Notes: a model not told the origin generated them from the letters alone. A stretch of 64,000 nucleotides of DNA from Lachnospira sp900551945 (GCA_048380335.1 DBFCCI010000045.1:1-64000); one strand, 5' to 3'. Positions 43,093 to 52,420 are shown, counted from the stretch's first letter. Translations and numbers: made by a program.

Positions 43093-44670
43093 ATGAAGAA
43101 AACAGTTAAAAAGCTTACTGCAGTAGGTTTAACACTTACTTCAGTAATGGGACTTGTTGCTTGTGGAAGTGATGCAGGAACTAGCACAAATGGTTCATCA
43201 AGCGCAGAGGTTACAAAACCAGACAAATTTACAGTAATGGCAGATAGCACAATTGTTACAGAAACTAACGGAGCTCAGGCATTCTATGATTATCTTAAGG
43301 AATTAACAGGACTTGATATTGAATGGAAGCGTCCAGACCACTCAGGTTACTATGATGCAGTTGCTAACGCATTCAACTCAGATGAAACAATGCCAGATGT
43401 ATGTATTCTTTCATCAGATTATTATGCTTTATATGCTTCTAATGGTTTCCTTTGGAACATGACAGACGCATGGGCTAATTCTGAAACAAAGAATTCAGGA
43501 AGACTTATTGATACAGCAGAAAGTGTTCTTTCAGCACTTATGGTTAATGGTGAAGATGGAACACAGGCTATGTATGGTTTCTCACCATATCGTGGTAATG
43601 GATGTTGTACATATATCAAGAAGGCTTGGTTAGACAAGGCTGGTATTGATGCAGATAAGGTTGCTAATGACCAGATGGATTTCGATACATATTATGGTAT
43701 CTTAAAGCAGTTAGCTGCTTCAGCTGGACACTATGTAATTTCATCACCAGGTTTTGTAAGTACAGAAGCTCCATATACTAACTACTTACCAGAATTCTTC
43801 CAGAAGGCTAATTACACATTCTATAAGAATTCTTCAGGACAGTATGTTGATGGTTTCTCAGAAAAGGCTATGGAAGAAGCTTTAACAAGACTTCAGACAG
43901 CTGTATCTGATGGCGTAATTGATAAAGAATCAGTTAATAACTCAACAGCAAATGCTCGTGATAAGTTCTACTCAACAGATGCTTCAGCTGAATCAGGTGT
44001 ATTTACATACTGGGCTGGTACATGGGCTTATACTCTTAAGACAAACCTTAAGAACAAGGGCCTTAACGATGAGCTTATTGCTATTAAGCCAATTAAAGAA
44101 TTAGGTTCTTATGTAGAAAGAATTGCACCAGCATGGTGTATTACAACAGCAGCTAAGAATCCAGAAGGTATCTTTAAGTACTTTATCGACACAATGCTTG
44201 ATGGTGGTGATATCCAGACAGCTTGGGAATATGGTGCTAAGGGAACTCACTGGGATACTAAGGCTGAAACTGTAACATTACAGGGTAAGGAAGACCAGGG
44301 TAAGACATATGAAGAAGGAACATTCCATATGTTACCATCTCCTGAAAAGCCAAACTCATTAATGCAGAAGAACCATATCGACCCAATTCTTGCTCTTGCT
44401 AAGTTCAAGAACGGAACAGACCCAGGAAGTGCAACAATGGATGAGTCAGCTATTTCTAATGGTGAATTCTTCGCTAAGAATTCTAAGGTAGCAACAGCTC
44501 TTCCAATGACTACTGAATTATCAGAAAATATTACAGATATCAACACAGCTAGAAACTATGTTATAGCTCAGGTTGCTCTTAATAATATGACAGTAGAACA
44601 AGGTATGGAATACTACAAGACAACAGTTGGTTCAGCAAGCGAAACAGTACTCAAGTCTTTAAATCAGTAA
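43093..44670 (+). CDS. Carbohydrate ABC transporter substrate-binding lipoprotein
   Basis: A 525-residue family 1 binding protein of the long LplA type. A lipoprotein signal (lipobox LVAC, Cys24) leads into the mature domain (KFTVMADSTIVTETNGAQAF; later TFYKNSSGQYVDGFSEKAM, AWCITTAAKNPEGIFKYF). The ATG at 43093 follows AAGGAGGG by 11 bases; an in-frame ATG at 43039 would give a non-signal N-terminus. Codon choice differs from most of the window, with many C-ending codons (TTC, AAC, ATC), as in the two permeases downstream, which suggests strong expression. Such proteins bind oligosaccharides, and the GH43 and GH28 genes downstream hint at pectin- or arabinan-derived ones. Confidence 0.93.
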   Translation: MKKTVKKLTAVGLTLTSVMGLVACGSDAGTSTNGSSSAEVTKPDKFTVMADSTIVTETNGAQAFYDYLKELTGLDIEWKRPDHSGYYDAVANAFNSDETMPDVCILSSDYYALYASNGFLWNMTDAWANSETKNSGRLIDTAESVLSALMVNGEDGTQAMYGFSPYRGNGCCTYIKKAWLDKAGIDADKVANDQMDFDTYYGILKQLAASAGHYVISSPGFVSTEAPYTNYLPEFFQKANYTFYKNSSGQYVDGFSEKAMEEALTRLQTAVSDGVIDKESVNNSTANARDKFYSTDASAESGVFTYWAGTWAYTLKTNLKNKGLNDELIAIKPIKELGSYVERIAPAWCITTAAKNPEGIFKYFIDTMLDGGDIQTAWEYGAKGTHWDTKAETVTLQGKEDQGKTYEEGTFHMLPSPEKPNSLMQKNHIDPILALAKFKNGTDPGSATMDESAISNGEFFAKNSKVATALPMTTELSENITDINTARNYVIAQVALNNMTVEQGMEYYKTTVGSASETVLKSLNQ

Positions 44671-44703
44671 TTTAACTAAGAGTAAGCATTTATTTATAAC
44701 CTT

Positions 44704-44747
44704 TAAGTATGTAGCTATCAGATGTATTTCTGATAGTTACATACTTA
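44704..44747 (+). terminator. Strong hairpin after the binding-protein gene
   Basis: An 18-19-bp stem (TAAGTATGTA-CTATCAGA with TCTGATAG-TACATACTTA) without a long T run. It probably protects the lipoprotein mRNA or causes partial termination, raising binding protein over permease. Confidence 0.65.
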
Positions 44748-44770
44748 TAATAAATGTTTACTAACATTTA

Positions 44771-44817
44771 AGAATCCACTCGAGGGTGGGCGACTATCCC
44801 GTTTGGGTTCTGATTTT
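44771..44817 (+). promoter_or_regulatory. G/C-rich hairpin before the permease gene
   Basis: AGAATCCA (44771-44778) pairs with TGGGTTCT (44804-44811) and an inner GGG pairs with CCC; TGATTTTT follows. It may be a weak terminator or a processing site between the binding-protein and permease parts of the operon. Confidence 0.5.
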
Positions 44818-44895
44818 TAACTTATTTTTAATTATAAAATAAGTATTAACTTATTAACTTTTTACAAAATATATTAGGAAAGAGGGTATGAAGAG

Positions 44896-46353
44896 ATGCA
44901 ATGTAAGTCTTGTAACACAGAATTACCTAAACATGCAAAAGTTTGCCCAAAGTGCGGAGCTAAGGTTGGAAATAGAAAGTCTGACAATATAATGGTAGTA
45001 GCTATCGTGGGATTAGTAATTGCATTTATAGGCGGTATGTTGCCATTTGTTCAGAATACTGACCCAGATCAGATATCTGACGCTTACAGCTTTATGAATA
45101 TCGACATTTCAGCAATGTGGTATTTATATATGCTAGCTTTAGTAGTAGCTATTGTATTAGTTGCTGTTAAAAAAGAATTTCTTTCAATTATACCTACAGC
45201 TATAGCAGGTATAATCTTTATTGTTTCATTTGTAGCTATTAACTTTAGAGCTTATACAGGAAGAAAGAGCTTTTCAGTTGTTTCATTAACAAATTTATTA
45301 TCACAAGGTGACTATGCAGTCGGCTGTGGTTTATTTATTGTTATTATTGGTCTTATCATTGGCGTGGCAGGTTGTTTCTTTGATATTATGAAGTATTTCA
45401 AGAAAGAAAACCATGTTGATGCAAAGTATTTGACAAACTCTATCAACAAGAATATATGGGCTAAGATTTACTATTATAGATGGTTCTACTTAATGCTTTT
45501 ACCAGTTTTTGTAATGGTACTTCTTTTCAACTACTGGCCAATGCTTGGTTGTAGATATGCCTTTACTAAATACATAATCAGAGACCCTTACTATGTAGGT
45601 CTTAAGCATTTCTCTCAGATGTTTACCAACGATACATTCTTCTGGCAGGCATTTAGAAACACACTTGTACTTTCAATTGTTAAGTTAATTTTAAATACAG
45701 GTGCTGCAGTTATTATTTCACTTCTTCTTAACGAGCTTACTAACATGGCTTTCAAGAAGACAGTACAGACAATCGTTTACTTACCTCACTTTATGTCATG
45801 GGTTGTTGTTGCTTCTATCTTCAGATTAATCCTTTCAGTAAATGGTTCAGGTATGGTAAACCAGTTCCTTGTAAACATTGGTGCAATAAAAGAACCTATC
45901 TTCTTCTTAGGAGATGTAAAATATTGGACAGGTACATTCTTCTTCATCAACGTATGGAAGGATACAGGTTGGTCAACAATCCTCTTCCTTGCTACATTAT
46001 CAGGAATTAGCCCTGACCTTTACGAAGCAGCTCAGATTGATGGTGCTAACAGATGGAAGAGACTTATTTACATTACACTTCCAGCATTAGCTAACACAAT
46101 TATCACAGTATTCATTCTTAACCTTGCTAAGGTTATGAACCTTTTCGAATCAGTATTCGTTACAATGAATGATGCCGTACTTAATGTTTCTAACGTACTT
46201 CAAACTTATGTATATCGTAAGACATTCGGTAGTGGTAACTCAGATTACGGTTATACAACAGCCGTAGGTTTATTTAAGTCATTTGTAAGTATGATACTTG
46301 TATTAGGTTGTAACTATGCAAGTAAGAAAGTCCGCGGACGCGGTATTGTATAG
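44896..46353 (+). CDS. ABC sugar permease (LplB type) with N-terminal zinc ribbon and four-helix module
   Basis: A 485-residue protein in two parts. Residues 1-26 are a zinc ribbon (CKSCNTELPKHAKVCPKCG), followed by about four hydrophobic helices (~32-52, 72-92, 97-118, 142-165) with LPF after the first and GDYAVGCGL before the last. From ~190 it is an ordinary LplB-type permease (YYRWFYLMLLPVF, FWQAFRNTLVLS, VASIFRLILS) with the ATPase-coupling EAAQIDGANRWKR near residue 375. Typical permeases of this family have ~300 residues and lack the first part. The frame is continuous. No MsmX-type ATPase lies here, so a shared one elsewhere is needed. Confidence 0.9.
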   Translation: MQCKSCNTELPKHAKVCPKCGAKVGNRKSDNIMVVAIVGLVIAFIGGMLPFVQNTDPDQISDAYSFMNIDISAMWYLYMLALVVAIVLVAVKKEFLSIIPTAIAGIIFIVSFVAINFRAYTGRKSFSVVSLTNLLSQGDYAVGCGLFIVIIGLIIGVAGCFFDIMKYFKKENHVDAKYLTNSINKNIWAKIYYYRWFYLMLLPVFVMVLLFNYWPMLGCRYAFTKYIIRDPYYVGLKHFSQMFTNDTFFWQAFRNTLVLSIVKLILNTGAAVIISLLLNELTNMAFKKTVQTIVYLPHFMSWVVVASIFRLILSVNGSGMVNQFLVNIGAIKEPIFFLGDVKYWTGTFFFINVWKDTGWSTILFLATLSGISPDLYEAAQIDGANRWKRLIYITLPALANTIITVFILNLAKVMNLFESVFVTMNDAVLNVSNVLQTYVYRKTFGSGNSDYGYTTAVGLFKSFVSMILVLGCNYASKKVRGRGIV

Positions 46354-46368
46354 GAGGAGGGATAGATA

Positions 46369-47235
46369 ATGAGTAAAGAACAAGTTGTAGTTACAAAAAA
46401 GAAGAAAAAAGTCAAAATCTTCCCTATTGTTAATGCAATTATATTTATATTAATCGCACTTATAATCATGGTTCCTATTTGGAAAGTTATTGTCGATTCT
46501 TTTGATAAGACAGCTGGATATGGTATGAATTTCTGGCCACAGCAGTTTACATTTGGTGGTTATGGCGAAGTTATTTCTAAGTCAGCATTATACAGACCAT
46601 TCCTTATATCATGTATAGTAACAGTTGCTGGTACATTCTTTGGTTTATTATTAGCTACTTTAGGTGCTTATGTACTTATTCAGTGGGAAATGCCAGGAAG
46701 AAACCTTTTCGCTTACATGCTTTTATTTACAATGATTTTCGATGGTGGTATGATTCCTAAGTACCTCGTTATGAAGAACTTACACTTACTTGATACTTTA
46801 TGGGCAGTTATTCTTCCACTTGCTATTAACATTTATAACTTGGTATTAATGAGAAACTTCTTTGAAGGTATACCAGAAGCTTTATTTGAAGCCGCTGAAA
46901 TTGATGGATGTTCACCAATGGGTACATTCTTCAAAATCGTTCTTCCACTTTCTAAGGCAGCTTTAGCATCTATCGGTCTTATGTTTGCCGTACAGTTCTG
47001 GAACGATTATACAAACTTTAAGATTTATGTAACAAACAATAACCTTTTCAACTTCCAGATTAAGTTGCGTAACATGGTTATGGATAATGATATTCCTAAC
47101 AATGGTGATGGTATTGACCCAAATACTATTGCGAATGCAGCCGTTATCGTTGCTATTTTACCATTCGCTATTATTTACCCATTCTGTCAGAATTACTTTG
47201 TACAGGGTGTTAATATCGGTGCTGTTAAGGAATAA
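46369..47235 (+). CDS. ABC sugar permease (LplC/YtcP type)
   Basis: A 288-residue permease with six membrane helices. The coupling motif is EAAEIDGCSPMGTFFKI (~183-199), and the start (IVNAIIFILIALIIMVPIWK) and the C-terminal CQNYFVQGVNIGAVKE are family standards. It begins 15 bases after the LplB gene with AGGAGGAGGG, so both are co-translated. It forms the heterodimeric channel with the preceding protein. C-ending codons are frequent, as in the binding-protein gene. Confidence 0.95.
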   Translation: MSKEQVVVTKKKKKVKIFPIVNAIIFILIALIIMVPIWKVIVDSFDKTAGYGMNFWPQQFTFGGYGEVISKSALYRPFLISCIVTVAGTFFGLLLATLGAYVLIQWEMPGRNLFAYMLLFTMIFDGGMIPKYLVMKNLHLLDTLWAVILPLAINIYNLVLMRNFFEGIPEALFEAAEIDGCSPMGTFFKIVLPLSKAALASIGLMFAVQFWNDYTNFKIYVTNNNLFNFQIKLRNMVMDNDIPNNGDGIDPNTIANAAVIVAILPFAIIYPFCQNYFVQGVNIGAVKE

Positions 47236-47257
47236 TAAAACAATACGAAATTTTGTA

Positions 47258-47287
47258 CCCTGGGGTTTAAAAACCCTGGGGTTTTTT
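47258..47287 (+). terminator. Terminator of the carbohydrate ABC operon
   Basis: CCCTGGGGTTT pairs with AAACCCTGGGG (two G-U pairs) and is followed by T6. Confidence 0.92.
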
Positions 47288-47398
47288 GTTTATACAAGCA
47301 ACTGCTGTAATTGTAATAACTTGATAAACTAGCAGCGCATATTTTTTATAGTTTACACTAAATTTCTGTAATATATCATTATAGTTACAGTAATTATG

Positions 47399-47427
47399 TA
47401 GAAATCACTAGAAAATTAAGTTATAAT
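47399..47427 (+). promoter_or_regulatory. Promoter and candidate operator of the GH43 gene
   Basis: TAGAAA (47399-47404), 17 bases, TATAAT (47422-47427). Just upstream CTGTAA (47366-47371) and TTACAG (47385-47390) form an inverted repeat that could be an operator. Confidence 0.45.
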
Positions 47428-47466
47428 ATTTTTAAAATCTAGGAAAGGAAAAGTTATTAAATCAAA

Positions 47467-49416
47467 ATGACACTTAGAGATGCTATATATTTTGAAGATA
47501 TTTCCGAAGTAAAAAAAATTCTTGAAGCTGAACCTAATCTTATTGATGAGAAAGATGAAAAAGGCGTACTTATGGCACTGTTAGCAGCTAAAACTGGTAA
47601 TCTTAAGCTTGTAAGATATATTGTAGAGTATTCAAGGGCAAGTATGAATATTACAGATAATAATCAGAAAAATATGCTTCATTATGCAGCTATGTCAGGA
47701 AATGTTGATGTGTGCAAATATCTTGTAGAAAGGGTCGGAATTTCACCTTTGAGTGGGGATATTAATCTTTTAACCCCTTATGAAATTGCAAGGCAGAATA
47801 AGTTCTTTGACTTAGAGGATTATTTTAAAGAAGTAACAGGTGCTTCATTAGAGAATATGTATCATAATCCAATAAGAACAGGAATGTATCCTGACCCATC
47901 AATTGTACGAGTTGATGATACATACTATATGGTTAATTCAACATTTATATATTTTCCATGTATACCAGTATCAATGTCTAAAGACCTTATCCATTGGAAA
48001 ATAATAGGTTATGCCATTACTAATCCAGAGTGGGCTAATATAGATAATCTTGAAGGTGGTAGAGGATATTGGGCACCAGACATTTCTTACTACAAAGGGC
48101 GTTTTTATATAACTGCTACATATAGGTTAAATGATGATGACAACGTATACAGAAAGCAGATAGTAGTAAGCTCAGAGCATCCAGAAGGACCATATAGTAA
48201 GCCTGCTATTATAGATGAAGATGGCATTGACCCATCAATATTTAATGATGATGATGGAAGAAGATATATGCTTCTTAATAGAGGCGCAAGAATATTTGAG
48301 CTAAATGAAGATGCTACAAAGCAAATATCAGAAGCTACATTGTTATTCTATGGTGATAATAAAAGAGCACCAGAAGGCCCACATATTCTAAAAAAAGACG
48401 GTTATTATTATCTTTTTCAAGCAGAAGGCGGAACTGGACCGGGACACAGAATAACAGTGTCAAGAAGTAAGACTCTTATGGGAACTTATGAACAATGCCC
48501 ATATAACCCTATTATGCGCCAGACCGATGAAAATGCAATAATTCAGCGCTGTGGTCATGGTAAGCCAGTACAGACGCAAAATGGTGAATGGTATATGGTG
48601 TATCTGTGTGGTCGTAAGATTGGTGACGGATATAGTATATTAGGCAGAGAAACAGCACTTGACCCAATTATATGGACAAAGGATGGTTGGCCAATAGTAA
48701 ATAACTTAAATGGCCCTAGCGCAATGCAGATTAAGCCAAACTTACCTGAAACTGTATGGGATTTACAACTTGAAGATGACTTTGATGGTGAAGTTTTAAG
48801 TACAAATTGGCTATTTCCAAGAACGCCAGAAAAAGACGGGGTTATTATAAGTAATTCAAGAGTATTTATAAAGGGAAGCAAACAAGACCTTAATTCAATG
48901 CACGCAAAAAATATTCTTCTTAGACGACAGCAAGATTTTAAGTTTACTGTTGAAGCTAAAATGGATATGCCATTATTATATCCTGGTCAAAATGTAGGAC
49001 TTACCTGTTATTATGATGAAAATACATTTTTAAAGTTTGGAATATATGCTACACAGACTAATCCAGTGAGGCTTATTGCGAAAGTAGAGGAGTACATTGG
49101 TGATAATATAATATCAAGTGATGAATTTGAAATTGATTATACTAAGAAAAATATTTATTTTAAGATAGAAACAGATTATCTTAAGAGAAAGTTCTTTATA
49201 AGTTATGATAATGATAACTATTATCAAATAGCTAAACTTGACAATGTATATTATCTTTGTGATGAAGGCTTAAAAAAAGGCAAAAGATTTACGGGTGCAA
49301 TGGTTGGTATGTATGCTTACGCTGGCAATTGGGCAGAAAAGTACACAGATAACGAGGGCAATCATGTAACAGAACAACTGTATGCCGCATTTGATTATTT
49401 TAATTATATTGTATAA
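47467..49416 (+). CDS. Ankyrin repeat-GH43 fusion glycosidase
   Basis: A 649-residue protein in three parts. Residues 1-120 are ankyrin repeats (LRDAIYFEDISEVKKILEAE; NMLHYAAMSGNVDVCKYLVE; a degenerate fourth). Residues ~134-440 are a GH43 five-blade propeller with base Asp143 (MYPDPSIVRVDD), Asp255 (GIDPSIF) and acid Glu303 (APEGPH). Residues ~445-649 are the concanavalin-like C-terminal domain of GH43 beta-xylosidase/arabinofuranosidase enzymes. No signal peptide, so it trims oligosaccharides in the cytoplasm. The AGGAAAGG site is ~16 bases from ATG, but no other start fits the ankyrin part. It precedes the helical protein and GH28 polygalacturonase, suggesting pectic side-chain use. Confidence 0.92.
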   Translation: MTLRDAIYFEDISEVKKILEAEPNLIDEKDEKGVLMALLAAKTGNLKLVRYIVEYSRASMNITDNNQKNMLHYAAMSGNVDVCKYLVERVGISPLSGDINLLTPYEIARQNKFFDLEDYFKEVTGASLENMYHNPIRTGMYPDPSIVRVDDTYYMVNSTFIYFPCIPVSMSKDLIHWKIIGYAITNPEWANIDNLEGGRGYWAPDISYYKGRFYITATYRLNDDDNVYRKQIVVSSEHPEGPYSKPAIIDEDGIDPSIFNDDDGRRYMLLNRGARIFELNEDATKQISEATLLFYGDNKRAPEGPHILKKDGYYYLFQAEGGTGPGHRITVSRSKTLMGTYEQCPYNPIMRQTDENAIIQRCGHGKPVQTQNGEWYMVYLCGRKIGDGYSILGRETALDPIIWTKDGWPIVNNLNGPSAMQIKPNLPETVWDLQLEDDFDGEVLSTNWLFPRTPEKDGVIISNSRVFIKGSKQDLNSMHAKNILLRRQQDFKFTVEAKMDMPLLYPGQNVGLTCYYDENTFLKFGIYATQTNPVRLIAKVEEYIGDNIISSDEFEIDYTKKNIYFKIETDYLKRKFFISYDNDNYYQIAKLDNVYYLCDEGLKKGKRFTGAMVGMYAYAGNWAEKYTDNEGNHVTEQLYAAFDYFNYIV

Positions 49417-49585
49417 ATTAGGCTATTTATCTGAGTAGTAATAAAGTGATTTTGGCAAGTTGTTTGTATTTGTGAATTGCGAGCAATAGTTAAGTTAATT
49501 GTATATATTTTAATAAAATATTAAGAAAGGAAAAACTATATAAATTACATTTGAATATATAACAAGTGATTTATATAGCAGTAAA

Positions 49586-50665
49586 GTGATGATTAAAAGA
49601 AATATTATTTTGGAAGGCAAAATAAAGAGCTGGCTTAATAATTTGTCCGATGTTGAATTTGACAATATGGATAATGTGAAAAAAGCATTACTATTACAGG
49701 CTGTTGAAGTACTTTACAAAGGAACAGATGATGAAGACTATCTTTCATTTGTAATGGAAAAAGCAGATACACTTGTAAGTAATGAGGGTAAAGTTAATTT
49801 TAAAAAGGGTGAAGAAGTTAGCAATCTTTATCTTGGCAATGCGCTTGTATTTGTAAAAAATACAGTTGATGCTGACATTGCACAAAGAGCAGCTAAGGCT
49901 TGCGGAGCAGATTCTAAAGATATAAAGGATACATTTAACAAATATACAAGTGCAGTAGTTGAAGTTGCAAAACAGCTTGCTACACAAAGAAAGAACGCCA
50001 TTGGTGTATTTGCAAATGACAACGAAACAGATGTAGATATACTTGCAGCTACTTTAAAGAGTCAAGTGTTCTATATGAATTATGAGACACTTCTTGGTGG
50101 CAAGGAAAGATACAACGATATAATCGCACAGTTTAATAATTTGCAGAGTGATACATATAACAAAGTATTATCACAGCTTAAAGACGAAGTTAGCAATGGC
50201 GCACTTTATAACACAGCACAGTATGAAGCTATAGTTTATTATATGTGTTCACTTATTGACACAATGGAAGTAATGGCACAGCCTTTATATGAAATCTATG
50301 ATGCACTTAAAAGCTATTTTAAAGTTGTCGTTAAGGATACACTTGATTTACAAAAGAAATGTACACAAGAAAAGCATATTTGTGAGAGCGGTGTGTGTGC
50401 ATTTACTAAATCTGCAGTCAGTGCAAAGGAATTATATGAAGTATATGCTATATTAAAGGGCTGTAGAATGAAAGCACTCCATACAGAAAAGTATGAGAAC
50501 GAACAGTTAGAAGTTATTAATGCGACTATTGAAAATGTTTGCAAAGACTTTGATAAGTTTGACAGTGAATATATTATGGCACTTGTAATGGCTTATGGTG
50601 AAAGTTTAAGAAATAGAGAATATCAGGATTATGGAAGAAATAAGGGAGGCGTATTATGGAGTTAA
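49586..50665 (+). CDS. All-helical protein, possibly a degenerate GH105-like hydrolase
   Basis: A 359-residue protein that is helical throughout. The early part (LLLQAVEVLYKGTDDEDYLS, then FVMEKADTLVSNEGKVNF and LYLGNALVFV) has the rhythm of the GH105/GH88 (alpha/alpha)6 barrel (unsaturated rhamnogalacturonyl hydrolases), but I cannot find the usual catalytic Asp context, so it may be inactive or a different helical family. GTG 49586 / ATG 49589 are the first starts but lack a ribosome binding site; AAAGGAAAAA at 49527 lies far upstream of an open in-frame stretch without a standard start. It overlaps the GH28 gene by 10 bases, so the two act together. Confidence 0.65.
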   Translation: MMIKRNIILEGKIKSWLNNLSDVEFDNMDNVKKALLLQAVEVLYKGTDDEDYLSFVMEKADTLVSNEGKVNFKKGEEVSNLYLGNALVFVKNTVDADIAQRAAKACGADSKDIKDTFNKYTSAVVEVAKQLATQRKNAIGVFANDNETDVDILAATLKSQVFYMNYETLLGGKERYNDIIAQFNNLQSDTYNKVLSQLKDEVSNGALYNTAQYEAIVYYMCSLIDTMEVMAQPLYEIYDALKSYFKVVVKDTLDLQKKCTQEKHICESGVCAFTKSAVSAKELYEVYAILKGCRMKALHTEKYENEQLEVINATIENVCKDFDKFDSEYIMALVMAYGESLRNREYQDYGRNKGGVLWS

Positions 50666-52215
50666 AATTAGTTACAAATACAAGTAGAAATGCAGTTATA
50701 GAGCTTACAGAGTCAGGAAAATATTATACAGAAAAACAATACGAGATATTTGTAAATGACGAAAAATTTATGGATAGTGATAAAGTTATAACTTCACTTT
50801 ATGGACTTACTCCTGATACAGAATATAAAGTAAGTGCTATATATGATGGAAAGACAATTGAGCCAATTACATTTAAGACAGATTATGAATTTGTTACATT
50901 AAATGTAAGAGAATTCGGTGCATTTGGTGATGGTGTTCATGATGATACTAATGCAATTCAATGTGCAATTATGGCTTGCCCTAAAGACTCAAGAGTTCTT
51001 GTTCCAGAAGGTGTATACAAGATTTCAAGTATTTTTTTAAAGAGTGATTTAACATTAGAGCTTGCTAAGGGAGCTGTTCTTTCAGCTTATACAGAAAGAG
51101 AAAAGTTCCCAATCTTACCGGGAATTATCGAATCTTACGATGAAGAAAAAGAATACAATCTCGGTTCATGGGAAGGCAATCCTATAGATACATTTTCAGC
51201 GATAGTATGTGGTATCAATGTTAAAAATGTAGTAATTACAGGTGAGGGTATTGTAGATGGCAATACATCATTTGACAACTGGTGGAAGAATTGTAAAGAA
51301 AGAGTAATCGCATGGCGACCACGACTTTTCTTTATTAATCACTGTGAAAATGTTACAATGCACGGTATTACAGTGCAGAACTCACCATCATGGACTTTAC
51401 ACCCATATTTTAGCAATCACCTTAAGTTTATAGATGTTAAGATTAAAAACCCTGCTAATTCACACAATACAGACGGTCTTGACCCTGAAAGCTGTCAAGA
51501 TGTGCTTGTACTTGGAACATATATTTCAGTAGGTGATGACTGTATAGCAATTAAATCTGGCAAGATATACATGGCTAGAAAGTATCAAATACCAACATCA
51601 GACATGACAGTAAGACAGTGCTGTATGAGAGATGGTCATGGTGCTGTAACAGTAGGTAGTGAGATAGCTGCTGGTGTTAAAAATGTTCATATTACAGATT
51701 GTTTATTTATGAATACAGATAGAGGTTTACGAGTTAAGACTAGACGAGGCAGAGGAAAGCTTTCAGTGCTTGATGATATTTCCTTTGAAAATATTGATAT
51801 GGACAACGTAATGACACCATTTGTTGTAAACAGCTTCTATTTCTGCGACCCAGATGGTAAGACAGAATATGTAGGTACAAAGAAAGCCCTTCCTGTTGAT
51901 GACAGAACACCTTCAATTGAAAGACTTACATTTAAAAATATTAATGCAACAAATTGTCACGTTGCAGGTGCGTATATCTGTGGTCTTCCAGAAAAGAAGA
52001 TAACTAGACTTACATTTGAAAATATTAATTTTGAGTATGCAAAAGAAGCAAAATCAGGCGTAGCCGCTATGATGTTAGGCTGTGATGAAGCTTCTAAGCA
52101 AGGTCTTGTAGTAAGTAATGTTGAAGAACTTATTCTTAAGAATGTAAACATAAATGGCTGTGAGGGCGAAGCAATTGTGGCAGAAAATGTTGATGTAATT
52201 AAGAAAGATAATTAA
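50656..52215 (+). CDS. GH28 polygalacturonase
   Basis: A 519-residue GH28 enzyme. Residues ~5-75 form a small fibronectin-like N-terminal domain; the right-handed beta-helix follows from ~80 (FGAFGDGVHDDTNAIQ). All active-site motifs are present: NTDGLDP (Asp273), GDDC (Asp294, Asp295), GHG (His328) and RVKTRRGRG (Arg359, Lys361). It hydrolyses alpha-1,4-galacturonan or rhamnogalacturonan ends. No signal peptide, so it works on imported oligogalacturonides, as expected of an exo-acting form. The ATG overlaps the upstream gene by 10 bases with GGGAGG before it, which means translational coupling. Confidence 0.95.
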   Translation: MELKLVTNTSRNAVIELTESGKYYTEKQYEIFVNDEKFMDSDKVITSLYGLTPDTEYKVSAIYDGKTIEPITFKTDYEFVTLNVREFGAFGDGVHDDTNAIQCAIMACPKDSRVLVPEGVYKISSIFLKSDLTLELAKGAVLSAYTEREKFPILPGIIESYDEEKEYNLGSWEGNPIDTFSAIVCGINVKNVVITGEGIVDGNTSFDNWWKNCKERVIAWRPRLFFINHCENVTMHGITVQNSPSWTLHPYFSNHLKFIDVKIKNPANSHNTDGLDPESCQDVLVLGTYISVGDDCIAIKSGKIYMARKYQIPTSDMTVRQCCMRDGHGAVTVGSEIAAGVKNVHITDCLFMNTDRGLRVKTRRGRGKLSVLDDISFENIDMDNVMTPFVVNSFYFCDPDGKTEYVGTKKALPVDDRTPSIERLTFKNINATNCHVAGAYICGLPEKKITRLTFENINFEYAKEAKSGVAAMMLGCDEASKQGLVVSNVEELILKNVNINGCEGEAIVAENVDVIKKDN

Positions 52216-52380
52216 GTAATAAATGTTGATTTATTATTTATAGAGTTTTAATATTATAAAAATATTAATAAAGTGCAAAGCAAAATTACAACCTTGTTGA
52301 CCTGCATATATTAAATATTTTAATTTCAAAAGCTTTCAAATATTATAAATTTAGTATTTATTAAGATTATATTTATTAAA

Positions 52381-52420
52381 TAGCAGGGGAAGTATAGATT
52401 TATATTCTCCTGCTATTTTT
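52381..52420 (+). terminator. Terminator of the GH43-GH28 group
   Basis: TAGCAGG-GAA pairs with TTC-CCTGCTA around a 17-base loop, then TTTTT. The rest of the 283-base gap before the next gene shows nothing else. Confidence 0.85.
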
